From: Dictyophora rubrovolvata
Lineage: Eukaryota > Basidiomycota > Agaricomycetes > Phallales > Phallaceae
NCBI GenBank assembly: GCA_029959195.1
Contig: CP114118.1
Coordinates: 1,426,001 to 1,490,000, forward strand
Length of the DNA: 64,000 nt
Reading direction: 5' to 3'
This document shows, one piece after another, positions 9,750-20,133 of the stretch. Each line of letters starts with the position of its first letter. Positions within the stretch are counted from its first letter, which is position 1. The notes under the pieces were generated by a model. It did not search any database. It saw only the letters and a list, made by a program, of their open reading frames with translations, and had not been told where the DNA came from. The translations under genes and the position numbers were made by a program.

Positions 9750-12123
9750 ACCGTTCAAATTCCAGTGCAACAAGTTTCCACTGATGATACTTGTTAGCAA
9801 AGGCTGGGTGTTTCATCCAACTAGGCTCCTAATTTTTCAGTGCAATACAACAGCCATCGCCTGAGTCCCACTGTTCAACATAAGCTTTCCACCGCTCTGC
9901 AGGAGGGATAGAATGTGAGATGTTGGGTACATAGAGACCCAGAGGTAAGCCAGTGTTCTGTCCAGCAGGTAATAGAGAAGCAGCCACAGGCTCAAGAGGT
10001 GCTATACGCATGGCCCTGTGCTCACCTTGCCGGATGATGGATTTGAGGTTTCCAGTACTGTTGGTAACCAGCTGTGCCTGTAAAATATTAAGGATGTCCG
10101 AAAAGCAGCTGTCATCATGTAGAATATTTGAGACGGCTGCAGTAACCCTGGTGGTGATAACTTCCTCGATTGATGTAAATATAGATTTCATATCCGCTAA
10201 TGTAACTGGCTGAATTTCACAATGTTCACCCATAAAGGATAAATGAGCTTCCATTGGAATAGGCCTCAATGTATTGCCATGACCTTCTTCATAGTAGTGA
10301 AGCTCATCTAGTAGATACTGGATGAGTGTGTCGCACTATGTATTTTAAATTAATTTTTTTGTTGCATGAGAAATGAAAAATAAATTCACTCACATGCTCC
10401 CCTTCTGCCCAGCCTCCCCACCAGCGAATGGTTGCCAATGTCCATCACTTGCCAACAGGTGCGTACATGAACTGGTATTGAGCCCCCCCGCGCCGGAAGC
10501 AGTATGTTGTCAACCAGACTTCTGAAGAATCAATACCCACACCTTCAGCGAATTCATTGATCCACCTCTGAATGGTATCATGTGACATCAGGATGTGTTG
10601 CTGAATGATCCCATTGCTGCCAATAGATGGGAATATCCAGTCAGTCGGTACCAGTGCCCTTCCATATACATGTTCCAGGTAAGAGATCCAATTGCGCATG
10701 TGAAAATCCAAATCAGTAGCAGGAAGTTCTGGTTGGGGATAGATTTCATACAAATGTCCACGGAGCTCTTGCTCCTTACCCAATTTATTCTGCCAATTTT
10801 TACGTTGCTTAAGTGAGACTTTCCAGTGAGAAAGCTTGAACTCGTCATTTGTGACATAGCTGAAAACAAGGTGCTGACGCTGCATTTTCAAAGTTTCAAA
10901 ATTTCTGAAATCAATGAGAAAAAATTAAGAAAAGTGAAATAATAATATAACTCACCTCGTCCATAAAGTCCAGCTGAACGAAGAGAATGCACGCCATCCA
11001 AGCTGCTTATGAAGCAGCAGCCAGTCTTCACTTGTCAAAGAGAGTATGTCGGGTAAAATTAGTTTTGAGGGAATAAATAAAAGAGACCAGTTGTAAATGC
11101 GTTGAAGCATGTTAAAAGACATTGCCATTGAGTGAGACTGCTGATTTTCTGCACCATGCTTCTTCTTGACAGCATGTACAGTGTCCATTATATCAACAGA
11201 GCATGCCGGATTGCCAAAACTTCTTCCCCTTTCTTCATCCCACTTCCATTCTCCTCTGTAGATGCCTTCTGTATCTCTGAGAAAAATATTAGAATAGAGT
11301 GAAATATTAGAATTTAATAAAGACATACACATTATCCCAATATTTTTTAAAAGCAGCCTGTATGCCATCAGTGGTAGAAGCTCCAAGGTTTTCTTTAAAA
11401 CACTTGAAGGTAATAAAGCTTGCAAGTGCCCAAGGTGATGTCAGGGTACGCTAGCGTCGTCCCCTTATTTTTCTACATTTATCTTCAGTTCTGGTCTATC
11501 TTATTTATTTTCCATATTTCTCATATTCTATCCCATCTCTTGCATTTCCCTCTCCTTCCATATTCCCATTTTTCCTCCAATGGGCGCTGAGCGCCCGTTC
11601 TCATCAGAGCCATGGCCTAGGCCCCGGCTAAAAGTCCGGGACCGGCGCGTATCCGCACCCAGTCCATGAACCGAAGGCCGCGTGTGGCCTTCGCCGTTTT
11701 TCATAGTATATAGTTAGTAGCCCTAGAGGAGGGATCCCTAAGTTTGTTCTCTTAGGATCCCCTCCCTCTAGGTGAGTTAGTATTATTCCTAGAATATATT
11801 TTGCTTAGGATCCCCTCCCTCTAGCCTGAGAGAGTAGCCCTGACAGGTGAGGCTCGTGTAGGTGTCTCATTGAATGCATGAGCTAAATCAGTAGAAGCCC
11901 ACTTCCATGAAGTCTGCAGACTGCTTTTGAGACTACCACGTGGACATTCGAAGGTGTTGCCATTTCCGATACCAGCAATGAGATCAGCCAGCCACTGCTT
12001 CCCACGCTGAATGTATCCATTATAGCTGGCAGCAGTTTTGGTTGCAGTACCATGTTTTTTCTTCAACACCTGCTTCACATACTCAAGCTCACCAACAGTC
12101 AAGGAACCTGTCATGTATTTCAT
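9750..12123 (-). pseudogene. Crypton tyrosine recombinase with GCR1_C-type tail, disrupted
   Basis: Starting at 12123 (MKYMTGSLTVGELEYV) the protein can be followed across the LTR inserted at 11439-11845: ..NETPTRASP joins WALASFITFKCF. It continues through short introns to SWTLWTRNFE (box I Arg region), YEIYPQPELPATD, a RRGG box (YCFRRGGAQYQFMYAPVG), IRWWGGWAEGEH and the expected catalytic Tyr context LIQYLLDELHYYEE. The tail (RWKAYVEQWDSGDG…EPSWM) resembles the GCR1_C DNA-binding domain known in Cryptons. The RRGG box has Tyr where relatives have His. TGA at 10445-10447 stands where relatives have Arg (CGA), and a TAG near 9829 stands where GCR1_C has Trp. Confidence 0.8.
11439..11845 (-). 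repeat. 407-bp solo LTR, copy 2, with 5-bp target duplication
   Basis: TGTCAGGGTACG…GCCCTGACA is bounded on both sides by GGTGA (11434-11438 and 11846-11850), a 5-bp target site duplication of the kind left by LTR-element integrases. It splits the Crypton recombinase reading frame, so it landed after the Crypton. It is the inverted near-identical relative of 9054-9459. No internal element sequence is left, so it is a solo LTR formed by LTR-LTR recombination. Confidence 0.9.
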
Positions 12124-12179
12124 GATTTCCTCCCTTATCTACCCAAAAACAAGTATTTTCTTTATTCTTTTTTTTAGTT

Positions 12180-12718
12180 CCTGCTTGCTTTAATAATCCT
12201 TTATTTGTAATGTATCTTATCTTTCAGGAACAGTCAGATGACTTAGTTCCAGGAACCCCTTTATTTTCTTATCATCTCTCTCCACTTCCCTGTCTCACTA
12301 TAATTTTCCCTGATCCACTATTATTCATTCACTTCCTTTTTAAGTAATTTCTTATCTTTCACATGATGTTTCTCTTACTAATGTTTGGAGCTATTTGTAC
12401 TTGCTCAAGGTGTATAAATAGGGGCTCATTTCTCTTGTAATCTAGCTATCTTGTAACTACTGTTGTGCACCAAAGTGCTTATCAATCAAATTGGTCTTTT
12501 TCCTCTTATCTTTTTCTATTCTCAAGGACTTAGTAATAAGTCCCTATCTATCTCTACTAATTTGAACTTAATTCTTAAGTTCAAATCTTCCTTCAAGAGT
12601 CTCACCTTCAATAACAGGACTTTTAGTTGCTGAACAATTCCTGAACAAAACTCTTTTTATATTTTATTAGGAACTAAGCCCATTCTAAATCTAAAACAAA
12701 TCCCTCACAGAACCTGTT
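12180..12718 (+). repeat. Possible LTR or LTR remnant
   Basis: A pyrimidine-rich block with a strong TATA box (gtgtataaatagggg near 12408) about 230 bp in, followed by a T/C-rich stretch and ending near aaatccctcaca at about 12713, has the layout of a Copia-type LTR. No direct repeat at the ends and no second copy were found, so this is tentative. Confidence 0.3.
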
Positions 12719-14040
12719 AATGATGCTTTGGGTGTCTTTTTTTTTCTGGGAGCAGGGGGCATGAAACTGAGACAACAGGAAAAAATTTCTGCTTGCCAAT
12801 TGAAAATTGCACCCATTGGCAGCATGATGTGTTGATGATGCCTTGGGCCCTAAAAATTTGTGTCCTCCATCTGGAATTTTGGATCTTGTATTGTAAAAAA
12901 AAAACTGTAATTACACAGGCTGTACTGCCGACCAGTTAAAAAAATTTCTATGCTTCAACAACATTAGTCACAGCGATTTATGATGAAAGATGAAACATAC
13001 CTAGCTAGCCCCAAGTAAAAAGAGAAAATTTCCTTCTGAAAAAAACATCTGAAAAGAAACTTAGAATGTTGGATATGAGAGACAGAATAAACGCTACATA
13101 CCAGGTTGTAGATGCAGAGTGAAAGGAGCATCTTGACTAGACAGACATGAGTGACACTGTACGAGGGAAGGACAGTTTAAGATCTCAGGGAAAAAATATA
13201 ATTAAAACACAAGACTCACATTCAGTATGGTTGCCGACCCAGAAATACATGTGTCGGTCATCCAGCTATCCGGCAATGGTATAATTTCTTAGCATAGAAT
13301 GGGAAAAACATCAGTGCTCACAGTTTAATAAGTGGATTAAGATAATAGTAAACTTACGATTTAAGAGAAATAAGAAGAAATAGCACAAGATGATAAGACT
13401 GCCGGAAATAAGAAAATAAGCTTGCACAAGGTTAACTCTCAGCCGACAGTAAGCTTAACGTCCAATGCACTTGGGAATGAAAGTATCATTCTGATTGAAA
13501 TATATATATATAATATTGCTTTTCAAAATGCAATAATTAATCTAACAAATAAAGTAAAACTACTGAAATCTTCAATAAATAAAAACCGAACAAGCCAATC
13601 AACAGATGAAAAACACACCAGATTACAATTCATTGCTACTGTCACACAATTGAAACATTGTTTACAATAGCTAGACTGCAATTGAATGTGAATGTGAATG
13701 CCTCAAGGAAAGACTGTTAAAGTCATTGAATGTCAAACATGGCTATTAAGCAAGGGTAGTGGTAGCTTGTTAGTAGCGGCACTAGGACTAAGGAATTGCA
13801 GGTGAATTTTTGGATAAAAATCTTAACAAATATTCAATAAATCTTCTTACCATTATGTTCAGCATACTATCCACCAATGCTGACTGAGTTTAATGAGTGA
13901 AAATTGTTGAATAATTCAATCGGACGGGGTTGCTGATGGATGTGCTTACCTAAGGATACTAGAAGATCCTAGAGTATCTTGCCAATAAGCGTCGACACGA
14001 TAACAACGCTTAACGGCTTATATTATCCTGTTCAAAGGGA
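12719..14040. other. AT-rich repeat-island filler
   Basis: No coding region with recognisable domains is seen on either strand. A short open frame at 13422-13670 is low complexity and has no support. A run tatatatatata lies near 13501. The sequence probably consists of old repeat remnants. Confidence 0.5.
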
Positions 14041-14382
14041 CTTAGGACCCCCTCCCTCTAGTCTGAGTGAGTAGCCCTGACAAAAACCTCCCTCTAGGGA
14101 CTACAGACTATATACAATGAAAGATCATGAAACTACTGTGTGATGTTTGTGTTCATAAGCCCAAATGTCCAGACTACAGTCTCAAATCCAAGCCCAGCCA
14201 TAGGCTGTGGCACTAAAGGTATGTGAGTGCCAGAGGTGCAAGTAGAAGGAAGTAGGTGAATAGAGGGGACAAAGGATAAAGAGAGGGAAATATGATATGA
14301 AAGGAATAAATATGAATGTTGTGAGTATGAGCTGAATATAATATGTAGGAAATAGGGGGCATAGCATTAGCATACCCTGACA
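14041..14382. repeat. Diverged, rearranged relative of the TGTCAGGG LTR
   Basis: The first 42 bases (cttaggaccccctcc…gccctgaca) are the reverse complement of the first part of the 406-bp LTR. The following sequence (cctccctctaggg…agactatatacaatgaaa … cattagcataccctgaca) matches the middle and end of the same LTR in direct orientation. It therefore looks like a copy whose first segment is inverted, or two fragments joined head to head. It is more diverged than copies 1 and 2. Confidence 0.6.
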
Positions 14383-14550
14383 GCATATGTGAAGATGTTA
14401 TCACAAGGTATTTATTTCTATTATCTAATAATATGTAATACTACAAATGTCTGGAATTTTTTTAATAGAAACCAAGTATGAATGTTGGAGTATTTAGAAC
14501 ACAGAGATTTAAATTTCAATAATAAAAATAGTCTTCAAAGCCACCAGCTC

Positions 14551-14600
14551 AGATTAAGCCTTGCACACGGGCGCGGCTTGCCGCGCATAATACAGACTTG
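14551..14600 (+). other. Second Helitron-type 3' end (degenerate)
   Basis: agattaagccttgcacacgg is followed by a perfect 6-bp stem with a CTTG loop (gcgcggCTTGccgcgc, 14571-14586), ten bases and CTTG at 14597-14600, in the register where the Helitron at 4544-7946 has CTAG. It is probably the end of a non-autonomous relative whose terminal CTRR has mutated. No helicase sequence precedes it. Confidence 0.55.
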
Positions 14601-15104
14601 TGTACTGCACACGCGACATAAGCGGCATGACAATGCTGCTTGCCAAAATGTCACGCGTCACGGTTTAAGGGTTTAGAGGTTAGGCCTTAGGGTTTAGAGG
14701 TTGACTATATATATTTTATTGGAGAACAAGTTGTATTATAGTGAGTTGAGCTGCAGTGTGCAATCTCACTAAGCACAGCAAAATTAGCCGTCGGGTGCAT
14801 TTTCGCAGTGCGCGATACATCATACATGACTTTCACCAAGATTGTATATACACTATGAGGAGTTCTGCCGAGGTAGAACACGCGGTTTCCCAGCATCGAG
14901 CCACCAACCTCCACCATGTGACTCTCCCCAGTCATAGACGGTGCTGCAACGAGGAGCTCTAGGCTCCATGTCGAACTACTAGTACATGAGTGCTCAGTCT
15001 AGCTTAAGCGCCCTACCATATCATTTATATCAATTGATATTAGTGTGTGCATGTGAATATATACACATCAGATCCAACGACCCAAATATCGACTCGGATC
15101 TTTG
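14601..15104. other. Boundary between repeat island and gene-rich region
   Basis: Two copies of agggtttagaggtt lie within 14667-14702 and contain one TTAGGG unit, loosely telomere-like. The rest up to the LEU5-type gene contains only short unsupported frames (14705-14935 minus, 14756-14962 plus and 14986-15183 plus). No tRNA or other RNA gene was recognised. Confidence 0.4.
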
Positions 15105-16355
15105 TCAGCTTATCAACAACAATCGCTTCATTTCCTCCCAGACAGCAAAGCTAACAGCGGTCATAGGCACGACTTTCAAATAGCCAATGCTTAACCCGAC
15201 ATAGAATCCTCGCCACCCCCGGGGTTTCCATACAGATTTGACGGTCTCTCCCCAGCTTACCCACCGGTCGGGTTGCGTCAATCCGCCTATTTGCATTCGT
15301 CGTCGAACAACTTCAAATGGGTACGACACAGTTTGCCCTAGAACACCCGACATCGCCCCTATGACCAAATTGTCAATTCTCCCCAGCTTTTTCCTCCCTC
15401 TGCGGTATGCTCTTAAGGAATCCCATGCCAAAAAAGAAGTTCCAGAATACGGTATCATTCCCAGTATTGTTATGGAAAATCCGCGATAAAATTTAAGTAA
15501 AGGTAATGCCGCGAAGATGTGAGATTGTTTCGGGGACGGGACTGGTGTTGGATGAGGCGTGACGGTCGCCGTCGCCGTCTTTGATGGTGACCCCTCGTGA
15601 TAGATGAGAGCGATGATTCGGAAAAGAGAATGCCGAGATGATGATAAAGTCGTCGACATAGGCGTTTGCGTTTGATACGCTAACCGCACACGAATTAACT
15701 CCAAAGGGTACGTAAATAAAACAGATGTTGTCCCTAGATGATGAAAATCTTTATTTGTATATTTGCCATATGTAAGGAGATCAAAATCACTGACCGGAAA
15801 GGGCCCCGGCAGCAAACCGCTTTACATTTGTCTCAGCCGTCTTCGTAGGCATTAGAAGCTCAATAAAAGGAAAATAAATGGTGATGTCCGCAGCGTAGAA
15901 TGTATGTGTGAAAACTTACTCGTCTGATCCGACCGTATGCCATAAACTTGATAGCGGCGTATGGGAATATACGCAATAACGTCGCAGAATGGCCTTGGAA
16001 TAGTCCTCTTATCCCATGCTGATAATATATTTCATGTGTCGCGCCAAAAACACCCGTCCAAGTGCCTTCAATAGTGTGTCAGAGTCACACTACATTAGTT
16101 ATTTCTATTCATAAAGTACGAATGACAATACCTGCATACTTCAAGAACTGAGGATTAGATGCTTGAAATAGAATTTTTACACGATCAAATGGTGCTACAA
16201 CTGTCTTGGCCTAAGTGCAAAATAGCGGATATATGTTCTTATGTGACATTGTCAATGAGTAAATTGCTTACAGCTGAACCTGCAATTCCTCCAGCGAGAA
16301 GTTCTTTGGAAATATAACCGATAGTTTCCCGCTCTGAGCTTGAAACTTGGTTCAT
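15105..16355 (-). CDS. Mitochondrial carrier, LEU5/SLC25A16-42-like
   Basis: Five exons (16355-16272, 16210-16132, 16065-15920, 15858-15795 and 15733-15105) give a 333-residue protein, usual for SLC25 carriers. Three repeats each have a PX[DE]XX[RK] signature: [22 protein letters not shown] and [12 protein letters not shown], with six predicted membrane helices and the [18 protein letters not shown] and GFYVGLS segments. The pattern [10 protein letters not shown] and the third-repeat [10 protein letters not shown] fit the LEU5/Graves-disease-carrier group that moves coenzyme A or a related compound across the inner mitochondrial membrane. The substrate assignment is inferred from family resemblance. 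All introns are about 50-60 bp. Confidence 0.88.
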
Positions 16356-16804
16356 TCGAGTTAAACGAAATCAAGACTGTCGACCAGCAAACATAAACAA
16401 GGCTGTCGCAACTCCCTTCGGTGGGTACGGTAAATTTCCTGGCACTCTTCAGTCAGCGACTTACATAACGGAAAGAGCGGAGCGGAGCTTCGTTGGAAGC
16501 CTGCCGCAATTACATAATGAGATAGTCGTCATTCCGCGTCAGGCTGCTGCAGGCATTGGACACTCACTCGACACTCGCTTATGTTTTAAGTACGAAGACG
16601 ATCAATTACTGGCACAAAAAGTGACGACGGTCAATGTTCAACGTTCATTAGTCCCGTAAGTATAGTTATATTATAGTGGTTGGATGCGTTTCCCCTCGCA
16701 AGGAGCAAAGCCAGTGACTAATAGTGACTAGTGGATGTGAATGTCTCGATACAGTGTTACTCGAACAAGAGAGGAATCAATCAATAAGGAGAATCAAAAT
16801 GTGC
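16356..16804. other. Intergenic region between carrier start and TM-protein end
   Basis: No gene is seen. It holds the upstream region of the carrier gene and the 3' flank of the membrane protein, both on the minus strand. Confidence 0.5.
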
Positions 16805-17646
16805 TTAATAACCTCTTGATGATTCGAAAGGGAGTGAGGATATGCCGAAAATGACGTCGGGTATGGAATCATCATGCAGAGAAGAATCTCGTCGCTTTCC
16901 TTTAGCGTCACCTCCGGTGTCCACTTCTTCGTATAATGGGTGTATAGACGGGTGTTCTGATGGCATGGCAATCAGAACTGCAACTTGAACTCGTGGGGAG
17001 GTCGTCATGGAATCATCAGCACATTGCGTGGTGGAACATTCGTTGGACATATCGTGAAGTGAGCTAGATATAGGCGAGCGTCGCAAAGCATTTGTTAATC
17101 GTTGGCGGAGTGTCAATTGAGAAGGTGGGGAAGATAACGGGGATAGCTTCGACTCTTTGTCGGAAAATTGCAAAATCGGCTCGTCCAAAGTAGTCGCGGA
17201 AATAGGCTATTTGATTTTGATGAGACGGGTTACAAGAATGAACGGAGCGACTGACTAAAAAATTTTCCCACTGTACGGCATCATTGGGAAGAGACCTAAC
17301 ATAAACTTCATGCATCTCTGGTTTCGTTTGCGGAACAGGTAATTTATTAGGATTCAATAATCCAGCATCAATTGCAGCTTGAACTTGGTTCCTGAAACGA
17401 CGCCGCAAATATATAGCTCGGACAACGAGCGCCCCAGAAGCCAAGACCAAAATCAATAACGCCACCAAGAACTATGGCAAAAATGTGAAGGAAATGATCC
17501 ATTCCTTGGATATGTGAGCTTACGGTGAAAAATGACGAAGAGCTGCCCTTGCTGAATGGTCCCCCAGATGAAGTTGACGAAGACGGCGTTGGGCTCGTTG
17601 AAGCCGTTGTGCTCGCATTGTCCCGACGATACGCCTGAGGAAACAT
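16805..17646 (-). CDS. Single-pass membrane protein of unknown function
   Basis: Three exons (17646-17524, 17471-17256 and 17206-16805) encode 246 residues. A Ser/Thr-rich N-terminal 40 residues (MFPQAYRRDNAS…SSSSFF) is followed by one strong membrane helix (FLVALLILVLASGALVVRAIYL), a basic stop-transfer RRRFRNQ, and a cytosolic tail with KPEMHEVYV and a conserved-looking segment VAVLIAMPSEHP, ending with DSIPDVIFGISSLP. This layout (extracellular Ser/Thr stalk, one helix, MPSP-type motif, acidic end) recurs in uncharacterised basidiomycete proteins. I do not assign a function. An upstream TTG at 17673 was not taken as the start. Confidence 0.75.
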
Positions 17647-17889
17647 GGAGCTTTCGAAGATGGACGGAGGCAAGAAACAGGTAGAACGACAAACACTTTT
17701 AACTGGACTGCGGACAGCGATTGCAGTGTCTCATTCCCAACGCAGAATAACAGAGCCAACAACTGACCAATCACTCTCTCGCGATTAGATGACTAAGCCG
17801 GGGACATCGCGTGACGGCAGCCTTTTTTTCGCGCGCCATCGTCCCTTTTTATAACCACCAAGCACAAACCAGAATATCAATCTGTCAAG

Positions 17890-19999
17890 ATGGCAGATTC
17901 ATTCATTTACGATATAGATGACGAGGGCGTCCTCGAAATTCCGAGCGATTCGCAGTCACGTCGTTTCGGTTCACCGTCCTCTGATGTCGTTCTCCTTGAT
18001 AGTCCACCTTCCGAACGCGTTTACGCTGTAAACCAAGATCAACCCGAAACTTCAAACCAGTCGCGGAATTTATTAAATGACTCTTTCCCTCGTGTTCTGG
18101 AGATTGTTCCCGATATTGACCATGACCACCTCGGAAAGCTTCTGGAGCAGTACCGGAATAGCGAAAGCATTGAACAATGCATTCAGTTCGTCCTTCATGC
18201 GCTTTTTGAGGATCCTGCCTATCCACGCAATCCTACCATGTCAATGTTGGGCAAACGTAAACGCTCTTCAGACGATAACAGCGAGAGGTTAGCGAGAAAA
18301 CTGAAACACGATTTTTCCTCCGTAGATCGACCAGTCCCTCTTGGTCCGGACTATTTCCCGCTCGTGCTTCAGCAGCTTCAAATTGACTATCCATTTATTC
18401 CTAAACTACACATTCGAACTGTGCTTGCATGTCACCGCGGACTTTACGCCCCTTCTTAGTAAGTACTGCGAATGCTTCATATAATCTTGACCTAATTCGG
18501 GCTTTTCGGGTAGCATTTTTTTGGATAAAGAAAGCAAAGGCGAAGTATTGCCGTATCGCAAGAAGAAAATTCCTTTCCGACCTTCGGGTAAAGATAAAGT
18601 AATGCATGATCTAGATTTCCAAGCAGAGCGTGAATGGTTGGTTGAATATTTAAATGCTGGAGATAAATCAACGGCACCTTCGGAAGTAACTACTGGGGAA
18701 GACGAGAATGAAGAAGATTCCGAGTGCGAGGATGGTATTGACTGTGCCTGTTGCTTTTCAAAATATGCCTTCGTAAGCCATTGCAATAAACCTTGTTGTC
18801 GTCGACTAGAGTACAGTACAGGATCGGATGGTTCAATGTCCTGAGGCGCACCTATTTTGCAGGATGTGCTGTCGCAGGTATGCTGCAATTCAACTGGGGC
18901 AACATGATCATCACCTAGTTTGTATGGACCAATCTAACTGCAAGCAACCGTTTCCGGAGTCAGAATTGGCGCGTTTTCTGTCGCCCAAACTTTTACAACT
19001 ATACCATCGCCTCAAACAACAGAAAGAAATTACTGAAGCCTCTATAGAAGGATTGGAAGAATGCCCATTTTGTGAATACAAAGTCGTAATCGAGAACCCT
19101 GATGAGAGACTCTTCCGTAAAAAAAAAATGCCGGCTATTCTTCTTTTTCTACACACTCAGATCATCATTTAGGATGCGAAGCCGAAGATTGTATGGCAAT
19201 TACGTGTCGACAATGCAAGAAATTGGACCACCTACCTAAGAACTGTCAAGAAGTCGAGGCGGATGCCGCATTAGACGTGAGACATACGCTTGAAGAAGCT
19301 ATGAGTAAGTCGAATATTTCTTTTGTGAATTGAGGTTCTCTTTAAAAATGTTTTAGCTCGGGCCATGATGCGAAATTGTCCCAAATGTCAGAAGAGTCAG
19401 TATTTTTTTCCATCACGAATTGAAGACAAATAACTCATTATGAGCCCTCGAAGGTTTTATCAAAGAATCTGGAGTGGGTCTTATCGAATTTGTGGTTTGA
19501 ATACTCCGCCTAATATTTTTCAGTGTAACAAGATCACTTGTGTTCAGTGTGGTACCATGTCCTGTTATAACTGTCGGCAAATTATCACTGGATATGAGCA
19601 CTTCAACGGTGACAATCCCAATAGGAACGGCGCCAACAAGCCCTCTTCGAAGGTAATGGTATTTCTATTCATGTCGTACAAGGTGTTTTAACTTTCATTT
19701 GCTAGTGTCCACTTTGGGATAGGAACGAAAACCGACATGATCGGGAAGTCAACGAAACGGCGGAAAGGATTAAAAAGCAACTGAAAGAGCAAAATCCGGA
19801 TTTACCGGAAGGGATCCTTGACGTCGATATTCCTAAATTAAAACTCAATCCTCCCGGAAGAGAACAGTATCGACAGCAGCAGTTTCAAAACCGTGTGGCC
19901 GTTATGCAAGCTCAAATGGAAATTCAGCGACAACATAATGCCGTCATCGCTGAGCAAATGCAACTACGACGACAAATGCAAAGGCCTTACGTTGACTGA
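17890..19999 (+). CDS. RBR-type E3 ubiquitin ligase, RNF216/TRIAD3-like
   Basis: Eight exons (17890-18458, 18514-18772, 18822-19116, 19173-19304, 19357-19395, 19454-19473, 19524-19652 and 19706-19999) give 578 residues, including a 20-bp micro-exon. After an acidic, disordered N-terminus come RING1 (CACCFSKYAF…CPEAHLFCRMC), an in-between-RING domain (CPFCEYKVVIENPDERLFRC) and RING2 (CPKCQKSFIKESGCNKITC). The Cys in ESGCNK is the expected catalytic, thioester-forming residue. The sequence after RING2 (CYNCRQIITGYEHFN) resembles vertebrate RNF216, which builds K63-linked chains. A C-terminal coiled coil of Gln/Arg-rich repeats follows. Its 3' end is 134 bp from the convergent POL32 gene. Confidence 0.9.
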
Positions 20000-20133
20000 A
20001 AAGGATAACCGCCCCCAATCTCACCTTACATACCCTACTCCAACGTTCGGGGGCGATGTACATGAGTTTTTGGTTTTTGGCCTTACATCATCGCATATAT
20101 AAAAACGATGTTTTTAGTTCTTCGAAAACAAGT

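Larger units (their letters stand above)
9460..12130 (-). mobile_element. Crypton-like element (tyrosine-recombinase DNA transposon)
   Basis: The region holds a tyrosine recombinase gene of the Crypton type on the minus strand and an inserted solo LTR. Cryptons have no terminal inverted repeats, so the outer limits cannot be set by eye; the given ends are those of the coding region plus adjacent sequence. The right side may extend into AT-rich DNA beyond 12130. The left side meets solo LTR copy 1 at 9459. Confidence 0.7.

Noticed and set aside
13422-13670. 82-residue plus-strand frame
   Set aside because: AT-rich, no domain, no promoter, inside repeat filler.
14705-14962. Overlapping frames, possibly a structured RNA
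   Set aside because: I could not fold it into a known tRNA, snRNA or RNase P pattern and the frames show no family resemblance.
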